The translations under genes were made by a program, and so were the position numbers. A DNA stretch of 64,000 nucleotides. Origin: DATFVA01 sp963721075 (GTDB lineage Bacteria; Bacteroidota; Ignavibacteria; Ignavibacteriales; Ignavibacteriaceae). Positions 16,775 to 24,960 of this stretch are shown piece by piece. Each line of letters starts with the position of its first letter. Positions within the stretch are counted from its first letter, which is position 1. The notes under the pieces were generated by a model, which did no database searches, was not told where the DNA came from, and saw only the letters and a list, made by a program, of their open reading frames with translations. The DNA is taken from the NCBI GenBank assembly GCA_963721075.1, contig CAVRHV010000015.1:1-64000 (forward strand). The letters run 5' to 3'.

Positions 16775-17861
16775 TTAGTTTTCCTTTTTTATAAAGGGTA
16801 ATTTAACAACAACGGCAGGTATTTCCTTGCCGCGGATGGAAAAATTAATTTTCGATCCTTCAGCGGAATATCCCGTTTCTACATAACCCATCGCAATGGG
16901 CTTCTCTAAAATGGGACTTACAGTACCACTGGTAACAGTTCCTATTTTCTTGCCGTCAGCAGTAAAATCATATCCATGTCTCGGAAAAGCTTTTTCGTCA
17001 GTAATTACCGGAACAAGTTTCCTCTTTAACCCTTCTTCTTTTACTTTAAGCAGTGCATCTTTACCGATGAAGTGATCTTTTTTAAGCTTGGTTATCCAGC
17101 CCAGTCCGGCCTCGAGAGGATTCGTGGTCTGGTCGATATCATTTCCATATAAACAGAATCCCATTTCAAGTCTTAGTGAATCCCTGCATCCCAGTCCCGT
17201 CGGCTTAATATCAAATTCTTTTCCTGCCTCCATTACAGCATTCCAAAGATCTTCAGCAGTTTTTTCATCGCCTTTGAAGTAAAGTTCATAATCCAAGCTC
17301 TCCGGTATATCCTGTTCTTGATACGATCATATCAACGCCGTTCACTTTAGTTCTGATAAAATGATAGTATTCCATATCAAGCTGGTCGGCAGTAAGTTTT
17401 TGAATGACCTTCCGTGAGTTGGGTCCCTGAACGGCAAGCAGTGAGTATTCATCACTCTGATTCTGAAGCTCGGCACCGGGATTATTTTTCTTCATCCATT
17501 CAAAATCTTTTTCAATATTCGATGCATTTATAACAAGCATAAATTCATTATCGGCAAGCCGGTAGACAAGAAGATCATCCACAATCCCGCCGTCTTCATA
17601 GCACATCGCTGAATACTGTACCCGTCCGGGTGTAAGCTTTGACGCATCATTAACGGTAATATTCTGAACAAACTCCAGAGCCTTGTCTCCTTTAACAAAC
17701 ACTTCACCCATATGTGAAACATCGAAGACACCGACAGAATTTCTGACGGCTTTATGCTCTGCGATAATTGATGAATACTGGACAGGCATATAATAGCCGG
17801 CAAATTCGACTATTTTAGCCCCTTCTTTAACATGTACATTATAGAATTTTGTTTTTTTCAT
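16775..17861 (-). CDS. gcvT: Glycine cleavage system aminomethyltransferase T (frameshifted)
   Basis: T-protein of glycine cleavage, which transfers the methylene group from the lipoyl H-protein to tetrahydrofolate. The N-terminal part (17861 to 17286) contains VGVFDVSHMGEV with the catalytic aspartate, and ends SRTGYTGELGL before an early stop. The C-terminal part continues in another frame (YELYF..., down to 16775) with LKKDHFIGKDAL and GTVTSGTVSPILEKPIAMGYV. At 17285-17294 the minus strand reads GGATTATGAA; removing one T gives GELGYELYF and an uninterrupted 361-aa protein, the family length. A one-base insertion, real or from sequencing, is therefore the only defect. The other cleavage genes (gcvH, gcvP) are not in the window. 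Confidence 0.9.
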
Positions 17862-17879
17862 AACAGTATAAGATTAAGT

Positions 17880-18527
17880 TTATTTCTCCCCGGATTTTTT
17901 CCAGTCGCTCAGGAATTTCTCAAGACCAACGTCCGTAAGAGGATGGTTGAATAATTTGTTTATTACATCGAAGGGCATTGTACATACGTCCGCACCCATC
18001 AATGCAGCCTCAACCAGGTGAAGAGGGTGACGTATGCTTGCTACAAGCACTTCGGTTTCATAATTATAATTTCTGTAGATCTGTACTATCTGCGAGATAA
18101 GCTCCATTCCGCTTGTGCTTATATCATCAAGACGGCCTACAAAGGGACTGATATAAGTGGCGCCTGCTTTTGCCGCCAGCAGTGCCTGTGATGGTGAAAA
18201 ACACAGGGTAACATTAGTTTTAACTCCTTCATCAGAAAGAGTTTTTACAGCTTTTAGTCCTTCCTTTATCAGCGGAACTTTCACAACAATATTTTTATGA
18301 ATAGCGGAAAGCTCCCGTCCTTCTTTTACAATACCTTCATAGTCAGTAGAGATAACCTCGGCGCTGACGGGACCGTCAACAATCTCCAGTATCTCATCCA
18401 GAAGTTTCCGAAAATCTTTACCTGTTTTAGATACAAGTGAAGGATTGGTTGTTACCCCGTCAAGAATGCCCAGTGATGCGGCTTCTTTTATTTCTTCAAT
18501 TCTTGCAGTATCAATAAAAAATTTCAT
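17880..18527 (-). CDS. tal: Transaldolase / fructose-6-phosphate aldolase-like protein
   Basis: Class I aldolase of the short transaldolase subfamily (TalC/MipB/Fsa type). 215 aa, typical for this group and much shorter than classical transaldolase. It begins MKFFIDTARIEEIKEA, has the LDGVTTNPSLV motif (about 22-32) and the Schiff-base lysine in NIVVKVPL (about residue 83). FVGRLDDI and the VEAALMGADVCTMPF stretch complete the barrel. It could act as transaldolase or as fructose-6-phosphate aldolase; the sequence alone does not decide. A second transaldolase domain lies in the tal-pgi fusion of this window. 18 nt upstream of gcvT, 23 nt after rng. Confidence 0.93.
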   Translation of the reverse strand: MKFFIDTARIEEIKEAASLGILDGVTTNPSLVSKTGKDFRKLLDEILEIVDGPVSAEVISTDYEGIVKEGRELSAIHKNIVVKVPLIKEGLKAVKTLSDEGVKTNVTLCFSPSQALLAAKAGATYISPFVGRLDDISTSGMELISQIVQIYRNYNYETEVLVASIRHPLHLVEAALMGADVCTMPFDVINKLFNHPLTDVGLEKFLSDWKKSGEK

Positions 18528-18550
18528 GATGACTCCGCGGGAAGATTATG

Positions 18551-20121
18551 TTAATTTATTTCGTCTGTTAATTCTTTCTGGCTCTTTTTTGAAAAGAACC
18601 GGAACTGGCCGATTGGAACCGACTCATCCTCTTCCAGCGTTATCTTAACCAAATATTTAAACTGCAGCTTTGTCAATCCTTTTATCTTACCTTCTTTGAG
18701 TTTTCCGGCCACTGTAGGATGACATTTAACTATGACTGATCTTTCTTTAGAAACTCTTCTGAATTTTTTCATCCAGTCTTCAAGATCGTAAACAAGATGA
18801 GAACCTTTTGTAAGAAGTCCTGTACCCAGGCAGTAAGGACAAACTTCCTTCATTGCCTGCATAATATTCTGTCTGATTCTCTGCCTCGTTATCTGTACAA
18901 GTCCGAAATCCGACATCGGCAGCACAGATACTTTCGCCCTGTCTTTCCTGAATTCTTTTTTCAGCTCGTCGTAAATTTTCTTGCGGTTCTTATCTTCTTC
19001 GAGATCAATAAAATCCACTACTATTATTCCGCCGATATCGCGCAGCCGCAGCTGACGGGCTATTTCGCGTGAAGCTTCAAGGTCAGTTTTTAATGAGTTA
19101 AGTTCCTGCTCCTTGCTCTTTGCATACCTGCCGCTGTTAACGTCTATAACTACCATTGCTTCAGTATGCTCAATTATGAGGTAACCTCCGCTTGGAAGAG
19201 ATACTCTTCTTCCCATCAGTACTTTAATCTGCTCTTCAATTTTGAAGGCGTCAAAGATCGGAAGATGCGACTTGTACCATTCAATCTTGTCGGCCAGTGA
19301 GGGCTGAACAAGCTGAACATACTCTTTTATCTGGCGGTAAAGTTTTTTTGAATCGATAAAAACTTTTGAAATATCGGGAGTAAACAGATCGCGAATAACA
19401 CTTGAAGTTGTACTCAGATCCTGATAAACCAGTGACGGCGGTTCTTCGCTTTTTACTGTGGTTTCAATTTCAGCCCAGGTTTTCAACAGATTCCTCAAGT
19501 CCTCCTGGAGCGATTCCTCTTTCTGGTTTCTTGCTACCGTACGTATTATAAGTCCGTAGTTTTTCGGAAGTATACTTCTTGCTATATGCCTTAATCTTCT
19601 TCTTTCCTTAAAATCAGATATTCTTTTGGAAACGCCGATTTTATTATCGAATGGAAGCAGGACACAGAATCTTCCGGGAAGTGAAACAGATGAGGTTACC
19701 CGTACGCCTTTATTATTAACAGGCTCTTTTGTAATCTGAACAATAATGTCCTGACCCTTATGAAGATGAGGTACACTATATTCACGGTTCCTGTTATTCT
19801 GGGGTTATTTCTCTGCTGCTGAGGTGATTCATCATCATCATCGTCATCAACATCGGAATCATCTTCACCGATCATATCCTGAAGCTGTTTGGTGGTTTCT
19901 CCTATATCAGAGAAATGAAGGAAGGCGTCGTGTTTCATGCCTATGTCAACAAAGGCAGCCCTTATACCGGGAAGGACTCGTGCAATTCTTCCCAGGTACA
20001 TGTCACCAACCATCCTGCGGTTTTCGGGATAGTCAACAAAAAAGTCGACTAAGTTTCCTTCTTCGGTGATCGCTACGCGGGTCTGGGTGGTAGAAGAATT
20101 TATTATAATTTCTTTTGTCAT
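18551..20121 (-). CDS. rng: Ribonuclease E/G family protein (frameshifted)
   Basis: Endoribonuclease for rRNA maturation and mRNA decay. The first part (20121 to about 19802) holds the N-terminal S1 domain with an unusual acidic insert, DDSDVDDDDDDES, near residues 87-99. The rest continues in another frame with the catalytic aspartates in VVIDVNSGRY and IIVVDFIDLEED and the zinc-link motif CPYCLGTG. At 19801-19804 a run of four G (C on the coding strand) needs a fifth base to join the frames; this yields a 523-aa protein, normal for RNase G. ATG at 20121 is preferred to the TTG at 20130, with GAAAGAG upstream. First gene of the long run that ends at the cyclophilin. Confidence 0.9.
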
Positions 20122-20335
20122 AAAGGACAAACTCTTTCAATGAAACAAAATATTTCATTTTGAAAAATTTGATATATACCTCGCTTAAAATGTAAGCCGG
20201 TAATCCGCCTTCAGAAACAGTACTGTCAGCAGCATGGAAATATGCACTGTTTTTCAGAAGGAATAATAAAACCAAAAACCTGATATGTTCTAAATACACG
20301 GTTTCCATTCCAGCGATTATTGTTATTTAAAAATA

Positions 20336-20356
20336 TGCCGGATTATTCATCCGGCA
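20336..20356 (-). terminator. Terminator after pnp
   Basis: TGCCGGAT and ATCCGGCA form an 8-bp stem with a 5-nt loop, 7 nt beyond the pnp stop. On the minus strand ATATTTTTAAAT follows. It ends the rimP-to-pnp operon and isolates the rng unit downstream. The roughly 210 nt between it and rng show no other feature. Confidence 0.75.
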
Positions 20357-20362
20357 AAAACT

Positions 20363-22473
20363 CTACTTAGCTTCCGTATGGCTTTCTTTATTATTTTCTT
20401 TGAGAAGTTCTTTTCTGCTTAAGGAATATTTCCCGTTCTCAATTTTTAAAAGCTTTACAGTAACTTTGTCGCCTTCTTTAAAGTAATCGGTTACTTTATT
20501 TACTCTCTTGTTGTCTATCTGAGAGATGTGAAGAAGTCCTTCTTTACCGGGAAGAATTTCAACGAAAGCTCCGAAGTCCATTATTTTTGTTACAACACCG
20601 TCATATGTTTCGCCTACTTCAGGTGTTGCTGTTAATTTTTTAATATGCTCTTTGCATTTGGCCGCACTGTCCCTGTCCGGGGATGCAATACTTACAGTTC
20701 CGTCATCTTCAATATTTATATCAACGCCGAACAATCTCTGCATGCCCTGTATTGTTTTACCACCGGGACCAATAACGAGACCAATCTGGTCGGTATCAAT
20801 CTGGATCTGAATTAATCTTGGAGCATATGGAGAAAGATGTTCACGAGGCTGGCTGATCGATTCATTCATTATACCCAGAATGTGCATTCTTCCATCTTTT
20901 GCCTGGTTAAGAGCCTTTTCCATAATTTCAAAGGAAATACCTTCAATCTTAATATCCATCTGGAAGGCGGTAATCCCTTCTGCTGTACCTGCAACTTTGA
21001 AATCCATATCACCAAGGTGATCTTCATTACCCAGGATATCCGAAAGAATTGAATGTTTTTCTCCTTCTTTTACCAGCCCCATCGCAATTCCCGCTACAGG
21101 TTTTCCCATAGGGACGCCGGCGTCAAACAACGCAAGTGAACCTGCACAAACAGTTGCCATAGATGAAGAGCCGTTTGATTCGAGTATATCTGATATTATA
21201 CGTACGGTATAGGGAAATACCGACTCCTCGGGGAACATGATTCTTAAAGCACGCTCGGCCAGGTTGCCGTGTCCGATTTCTCTTCTTCCTACACCGGTCA
21301 TACGTCCTACTTCACCAACACTGAAGGGAGGGAAATTATAGTGAAGCATAAATTTCTTGGAATATTCCTCAACAAGTCCGTCCACGGTCTGTTCATCATT
21401 CTTTGTTCCCAGCGTTACTGAAGTGAGACTCTGTGTTTCGCCTCTTGTGAATAATGCTGAACCATGAGTTCTTGGGAGTACACTGGTTTCAACTGTAATA
21501 GGTCTGACCTGGGATGTATTTCTTCCGTCAAGCCTTATTCCTTCATCAAGAATCCTTTGCCTCATAAGGTCTTTCTCAATGTCGTGCATTATCTCCTTGA
21601 TGAGCTTTTCTGATTCAGGAAAGGATTCGCTGAGCTGTTCAACAACAGAATTAGTAAGCTCCTTATTCTTAGCGCTGCGTTCTTCCTTGGTTAATACCGA
21701 GTGAACAATTTCCTTAAACGGAGCAAGTGCTTTTTCTCTGACAGCATTTTCAGAGTCCTTCAGGAATTTCTTTTACCGGAACTTCACGTTTTGCTTTTCC
21801 AACTTCTTCTCCTGAGTTCAAGCTGAAGATCAATTAACTTTTTAATTTCACCCTGCGCAAATTTCAGTGCATTCAAGAGATCAGCTTCGCTGACTTCTTT
21901 AGACTCACCTTCAACCATCATTATAGAATCTGCGGTTCCGGCTACTACAAGTTCCAGGTCGCTCTGCCTTAATTGCTGATGGGTAGGATTAACGATGAAT
22001 TCACCGTCAACTCTTCCAACCCTTATTTCACTTATAGGACCGTTGAAAGGTATATCCGATATCATAAGGGCTGCAGAAGCTCCCGTAGCAGCCAGCACAT
22101 CTGAATCATTTTCACCATCATACGAGAGAACAAAAGCTATTATTTGTGTCTCGTTCTTGAAATTTTCAGGGAAAAGAGGGCGAATAGGACGATCTACAAG
22201 CCTTGCGCTTAATATTTCTTTTTCAGAAGGTCTTCCTTCTCTTTTGATATAACCGCCCGGAAATTTACCGGCAGCGGATGTCTTCTCCCTGTATTCAACC
22301 TGCAGGGGAAAAAAGTCCTGATCTTCTTTTGCTTCTTCAGCCGCAACCGCGGTAACCAGAACCATTGTATCGGCGTATCTAACCATTACAGCACCGTTAG
22401 CCTGTTTAGCAAACCGGCCGGTTTCTATCGAAAAATTCTTTCCACCGATCTCAACTTCTTTTGAAACAAACAT
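20363..22473 (-). CDS. pnp: Polynucleotide phosphorylase (two frameshifts)
   Basis: 3'-to-5' exoribonuclease that releases nucleoside diphosphates during mRNA decay. The N-terminal RNase PH core (22473 to about 21820; GRFAKQANGAVMVRY, SAAGKFPGGYIKREGRPSEKE), the second PH core (SALFTRGETQSLTSVTLG, GVRREIGHGNLAERAL as GVGRREIGHG), the KH domain (IGLVIGPGGKTIQGM) and the S1 domain (GVVTKIMDFGAFVEILPGKEGLLH) are all present. Two one-base insertions break it, at AA 21820-21821 and at TTT 21767-21769. Removing both gives a 702-aa protein, the normal size. Between them about 17 codons (GEEVGKAKREVPVKE) lie in a third frame. It lies 32 nt after rpsO, the conserved order. Confidence 0.92.
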
Positions 22474-22505
22474 TTTTTACCTTTAATTCTTTCTTTTAAT
22501 CTTTT

Positions 22506-22769
22506 TTATTTTCTGATATTTAATTCTTGTATGACAGCTCTGTACCTGTTGATATCTTTTTTCATCAGATAATCGAGCAGTCTTCTTCTCTTACCAACCA
22601 TCATCATCAGTCCTCTTCTTGAATGATGATCTTTCTTATGAACATTAAAATGATCGGTCAGTTCATTGATTCTACCGGTAAGAATTGCTATCTGAACTTC
22701 GGCTTTACCTGAATCTTTTTCATTTCCGCCGAATTTTTTGATTATCCCGATTTTTTCATCTTTGGTCAT
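22506..22769 (-). CDS. rpsO: 30S ribosomal protein S15
   Basis: Primary-binding protein of the 16S rRNA central domain. 87 aa, full length (family about 89). The helical core HFNVHKKDHHSRRGLMMMVGKRRRLLDYLMKKD carries the rRNA-contacting His, Asp and Arg residues; the C-terminus RYRAVIQELNIRK is the family ending. It sits between ribF and pnp, the arrangement seen in very many bacteria. Confidence 0.98.
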   Translation of the reverse strand: MTKDEKIGIIKKFGGNEKDSGKAEVQIAILTGRINELTDHFNVHKKDHHSRRGLMMMVGKRRRLLDYLMKKDINRYRAVIQELNIRK

Positions 22770-22839
22770 TATACTATCCTTATATTTTATTATACGATGT
22801 AACCCCAGTCGTAACCGGGATTAATTATTAGTTTCTTTA

Positions 22840-23790
22840 TTAATTTCTGTTAACAGGTTCCAGCGACCTGATAATTTCTATTCCGTTCTTTTTATCAATC
22901 TGCATCTGAGCTACAAGTTCATCCGCAGAAGAAAATTTTTCTTCTCCGCGAAGCCTCTCGAGAATGGTAACTTTCACGTTTTCCCCGTAGATCTCTTCAT
23001 TAAAATTATAAATATAAACTTCGGGTACTATTTTACCTGAGTTATAAAAGGTTGGACGCTTTCCGATGCTAAGCAGACCGTAATGCTTCTCATCCCGCAC
23101 CAGGAATTCCACCAGGTAGATACCGAGTGCCGGCAGAAGTTTATTCTCATTATCTGTTTTTATATTAGCTGTCGGGAAGCCCAGTTCTCTTCCTCGTTTA
23201 TCGCCTTCGATTACTATTCCGGAAAATTCATAATTACGGTCAAGGTATGCGTTAGCTTTTTTGATATCTCCCTCTGTAAGAGCCTTCCTTATCTTTGTAC
23301 TGCTGACAATTTCACCATCCAGGCGGAATGCGCTAACAGTTTCAACGCCAAAACCGTATTGAGCACCCATCTCTCTCAGAGTCGATTCGTCTCCTCCCCG
23401 TCCTTTACCGAAATGATGATCATATCCTATAATAATATCTTTAATTCCTATTTTATCGATTATGTAATTCTTAAAAAACTGTTCCGCTGTCTGCTGTGAA
23501 AATTCTTTAGTGAAATTGATAACCAGAAGGTTCATAATACCGAGTTTTTCCAGCACAACAGCTTTTTCATCGGGGGTGCTGAGTATTTTGAAATCAGTAT
23601 TTTGTGTAATGACATTTCGCGGGTGAGGGTGAAAAGTGATCAGGAAACTTCTCCCGTTTGCACTCCTGGTTTTACTGATTAATCTATCAATAATTTTCTG
23701 ATGGCCCAGATGTATGCCATCAAAAGTTCCCAGCGTTATAAAAGTATTTTCATCTTTATTTATGTCAGAAATATCGTGAAATATATTCAT
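22840..23790 (-). CDS. ribF: Bifunctional riboflavin kinase / FAD synthetase
   Basis: Converts riboflavin to FMN and then to FAD. 316 aa. The N-terminal nucleotidyltransferase (about 1-165) has GTFDGIHLGHQKII with the HxGH adenylation motif near residues 27-30, and DHHFGKGRGGDESTL. The C-terminal kinase domain (about 185-310) has GDKRGRELGFPTANI, where the PTAN motif binds ATP and metal. Part of the nusA-infB operon, between truB (99 nt) and rpsO (70 nt). Confidence 0.97.
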   Translation of the reverse strand: MNIFHDISDINKDENTFITLGTFDGIHLGHQKIIDRLISKTRSANGRSFLITFHPHPRNVITQNTDFKILSTPDEKAVVLEKLGIMNLLVINFTKEFSQQTAEQFFKNYIIDKIGIKDIIIGYDHHFGKGRGGDESTLREMGAQYGFGVETVSAFRLDGEIVSSTKIRKALTEGDIKKANAYLDRNYEFSGIVIEGDKRGRELGFPTANIKTDNENKLLPALGIYLVEFLVRDEKHYGLLSIGKRPTFYNSGKIVPEVYIYNFNEEIYGENVKVTILERLRGEEKFSSADELVAQMQIDKKNGIEIIRSLEPVNRN

Positions 23791-23889
23791 ACATTACTTA
23801 AATCAAACAATAGCTTATAAATATAAGTTATTTTGGCAGAAAATAAAATATTTTTCCTGTAAGTCACATAATAGCAACCACTTATGGAA

Positions 23890-24597
23890 TCAGACATTTC
23901 TACCTGCCGTACTCAGGATCTCAATAAATTCATCCGGAAGAAAGGCATCTTCCACATTATTGCTTCCAATAGCCGTTCTGCGAAGCCGGCTTAAGAGGCC
24001 TCCGCATCCGAGATTATCACCTAATTCACTTGCAATCGACCTTATGTATGTGCCTGCCGAACATTTAATCCTGAAGAAAATATCGGGAAGATCTATTTTT
24101 TTTATTTCGAACTCATAGATCTCGATCTCCCTTGGTTCTCTTTTTATTTCTTTTCCCTGCCTTGCCATTTTATATAACGGCTTTCCGTTTACTTTTAAGG
24201 CTGAGAACATAGGGGGAACCTGTTTTATTCTGCCCGTAAACTTTTCTTTTTCCGCAAGAATTCTCTCTTCCGTCACACCTTCGGGAATTTTCACCTCAGT
24301 AATCTCTGTTTCTGTATCCATTGAAGGCGAAGATTTGCCCAGGGTAATAGTTCCTTCATAAACTTTGTACATTCCCTGGTATTCAGAAATTGACTTTGTT
24401 TTCTTTCCGGTGCAGATTATAAGGAGACCCGTTGCCATCGGATCAAGTGTACCGGCATGACCCACTTTCTTCACATTTACAGCGCTGCGGATTTTTCTAA
24501 CTGCTTTAAATGATGACCACCCCTTAGGTTTATCTATCAGTATTACTTCACCGGCCTGAAAATCAAATTCTTTATCAATTGTCTTCTTTGTTATCAT
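23890..24597 (-). CDS. truB: tRNA pseudouridine(55) synthase
   Basis: Makes the universal pseudouridine-55 in the T loop of tRNA. 235 aa. The catalytic aspartate is in VGHAGTLDPMATGLLIICTG, near residue 51. The family start VILIDKPKGWSSFKAVRKI, the QVPPMFSALKVNGKPLYKMAR stretch and the RIKCSAGTYIRSIASELG stretch are intact. A long C-terminal PUA domain is absent, as in the short Bacillus type. It overlaps rbfA by 23 nt. Confidence 0.97.
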   Translation of the reverse strand: MITKKTIDKEFDFQAGEVILIDKPKGWSSFKAVRKIRSAVNVKKVGHAGTLDPMATGLLIICTGKKTKSISEYQGMYKVYEGTITLGKSSPSMDTETEITEVKIPEGVTEERILAEKEKFTGRIKQVPPMFSALKVNGKPLYKMARQGKEIKREPREIEIYEFEIKKIDLPDIFFRIKCSAGTYIRSIASELGDNLGCGGLLSRLRRTAIGSNNVEDAFLPDEFIEILSTAGRNV

Positions 24598-24931
24598 TCT
24601 CGTGGATCTTTTTAATCAGGCCTTCAATTTTTTCAACGTAATCAAGGGTATCGTCTATAAAAAACTTTAATTCGGGTATAAACTTAATTCTAATCCTGTG
24701 TGCCAGCTCGGTTCTGATAAATCCGGTTTTATCTCTTATCTTTTCAAGTACAGCTTCCCTTTTTTCTTTTTCAAAGACAGAGATGTAAATCTTCGCAATT
24801 TTCAGATCATGACTCAATCTGACACTGGTTACGGTAAGAAGTCCAAATGCGGGATCCTGCAGCTTGTACAGGAAAATCATGCTGACTTCTTCCTTTATAA
24901 GGTGTTCAAGTTTATCAATTCTATAAGCCAT
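24575..24931 (-). CDS. rbfA: 30S ribosome-binding factor A
   Basis: Late-stage 30S assembly factor that binds near helix 1 of 16S rRNA. 118 aa, the family length. Family pattern: R(x)DKLEHLIKEEVSMIF at the start, DPAFGLLTVTSVRLSHDLKIAKIYISVFE in the middle (KH-like fold) and RIRIKFIPELKFFIDDTLDYVEKIEGLI at the end. It follows infB by 29 nt and overlaps truB, the conserved order. Confidence 0.97.
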   Translation of the reverse strand: MAYRIDKLEHLIKEEVSMIFLYKLQDPAFGLLTVTSVRLSHDLKIAKIYISVFEKEKREAVLEKIRDKTGFIRTELAHRIRIKFIPELKFFIDDTLDYVEKIEGLIKKIHENDNKEDN

Positions 24932-24960
24932 TCAACAATCCCAAGCGTGTTCTGTTTATA

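Noticed and set aside
20033..20308. 91-codon minus-strand frame upstream of rng
   Set aside because: It overlaps the rng start in another frame and has no domain or ribosome-binding site.
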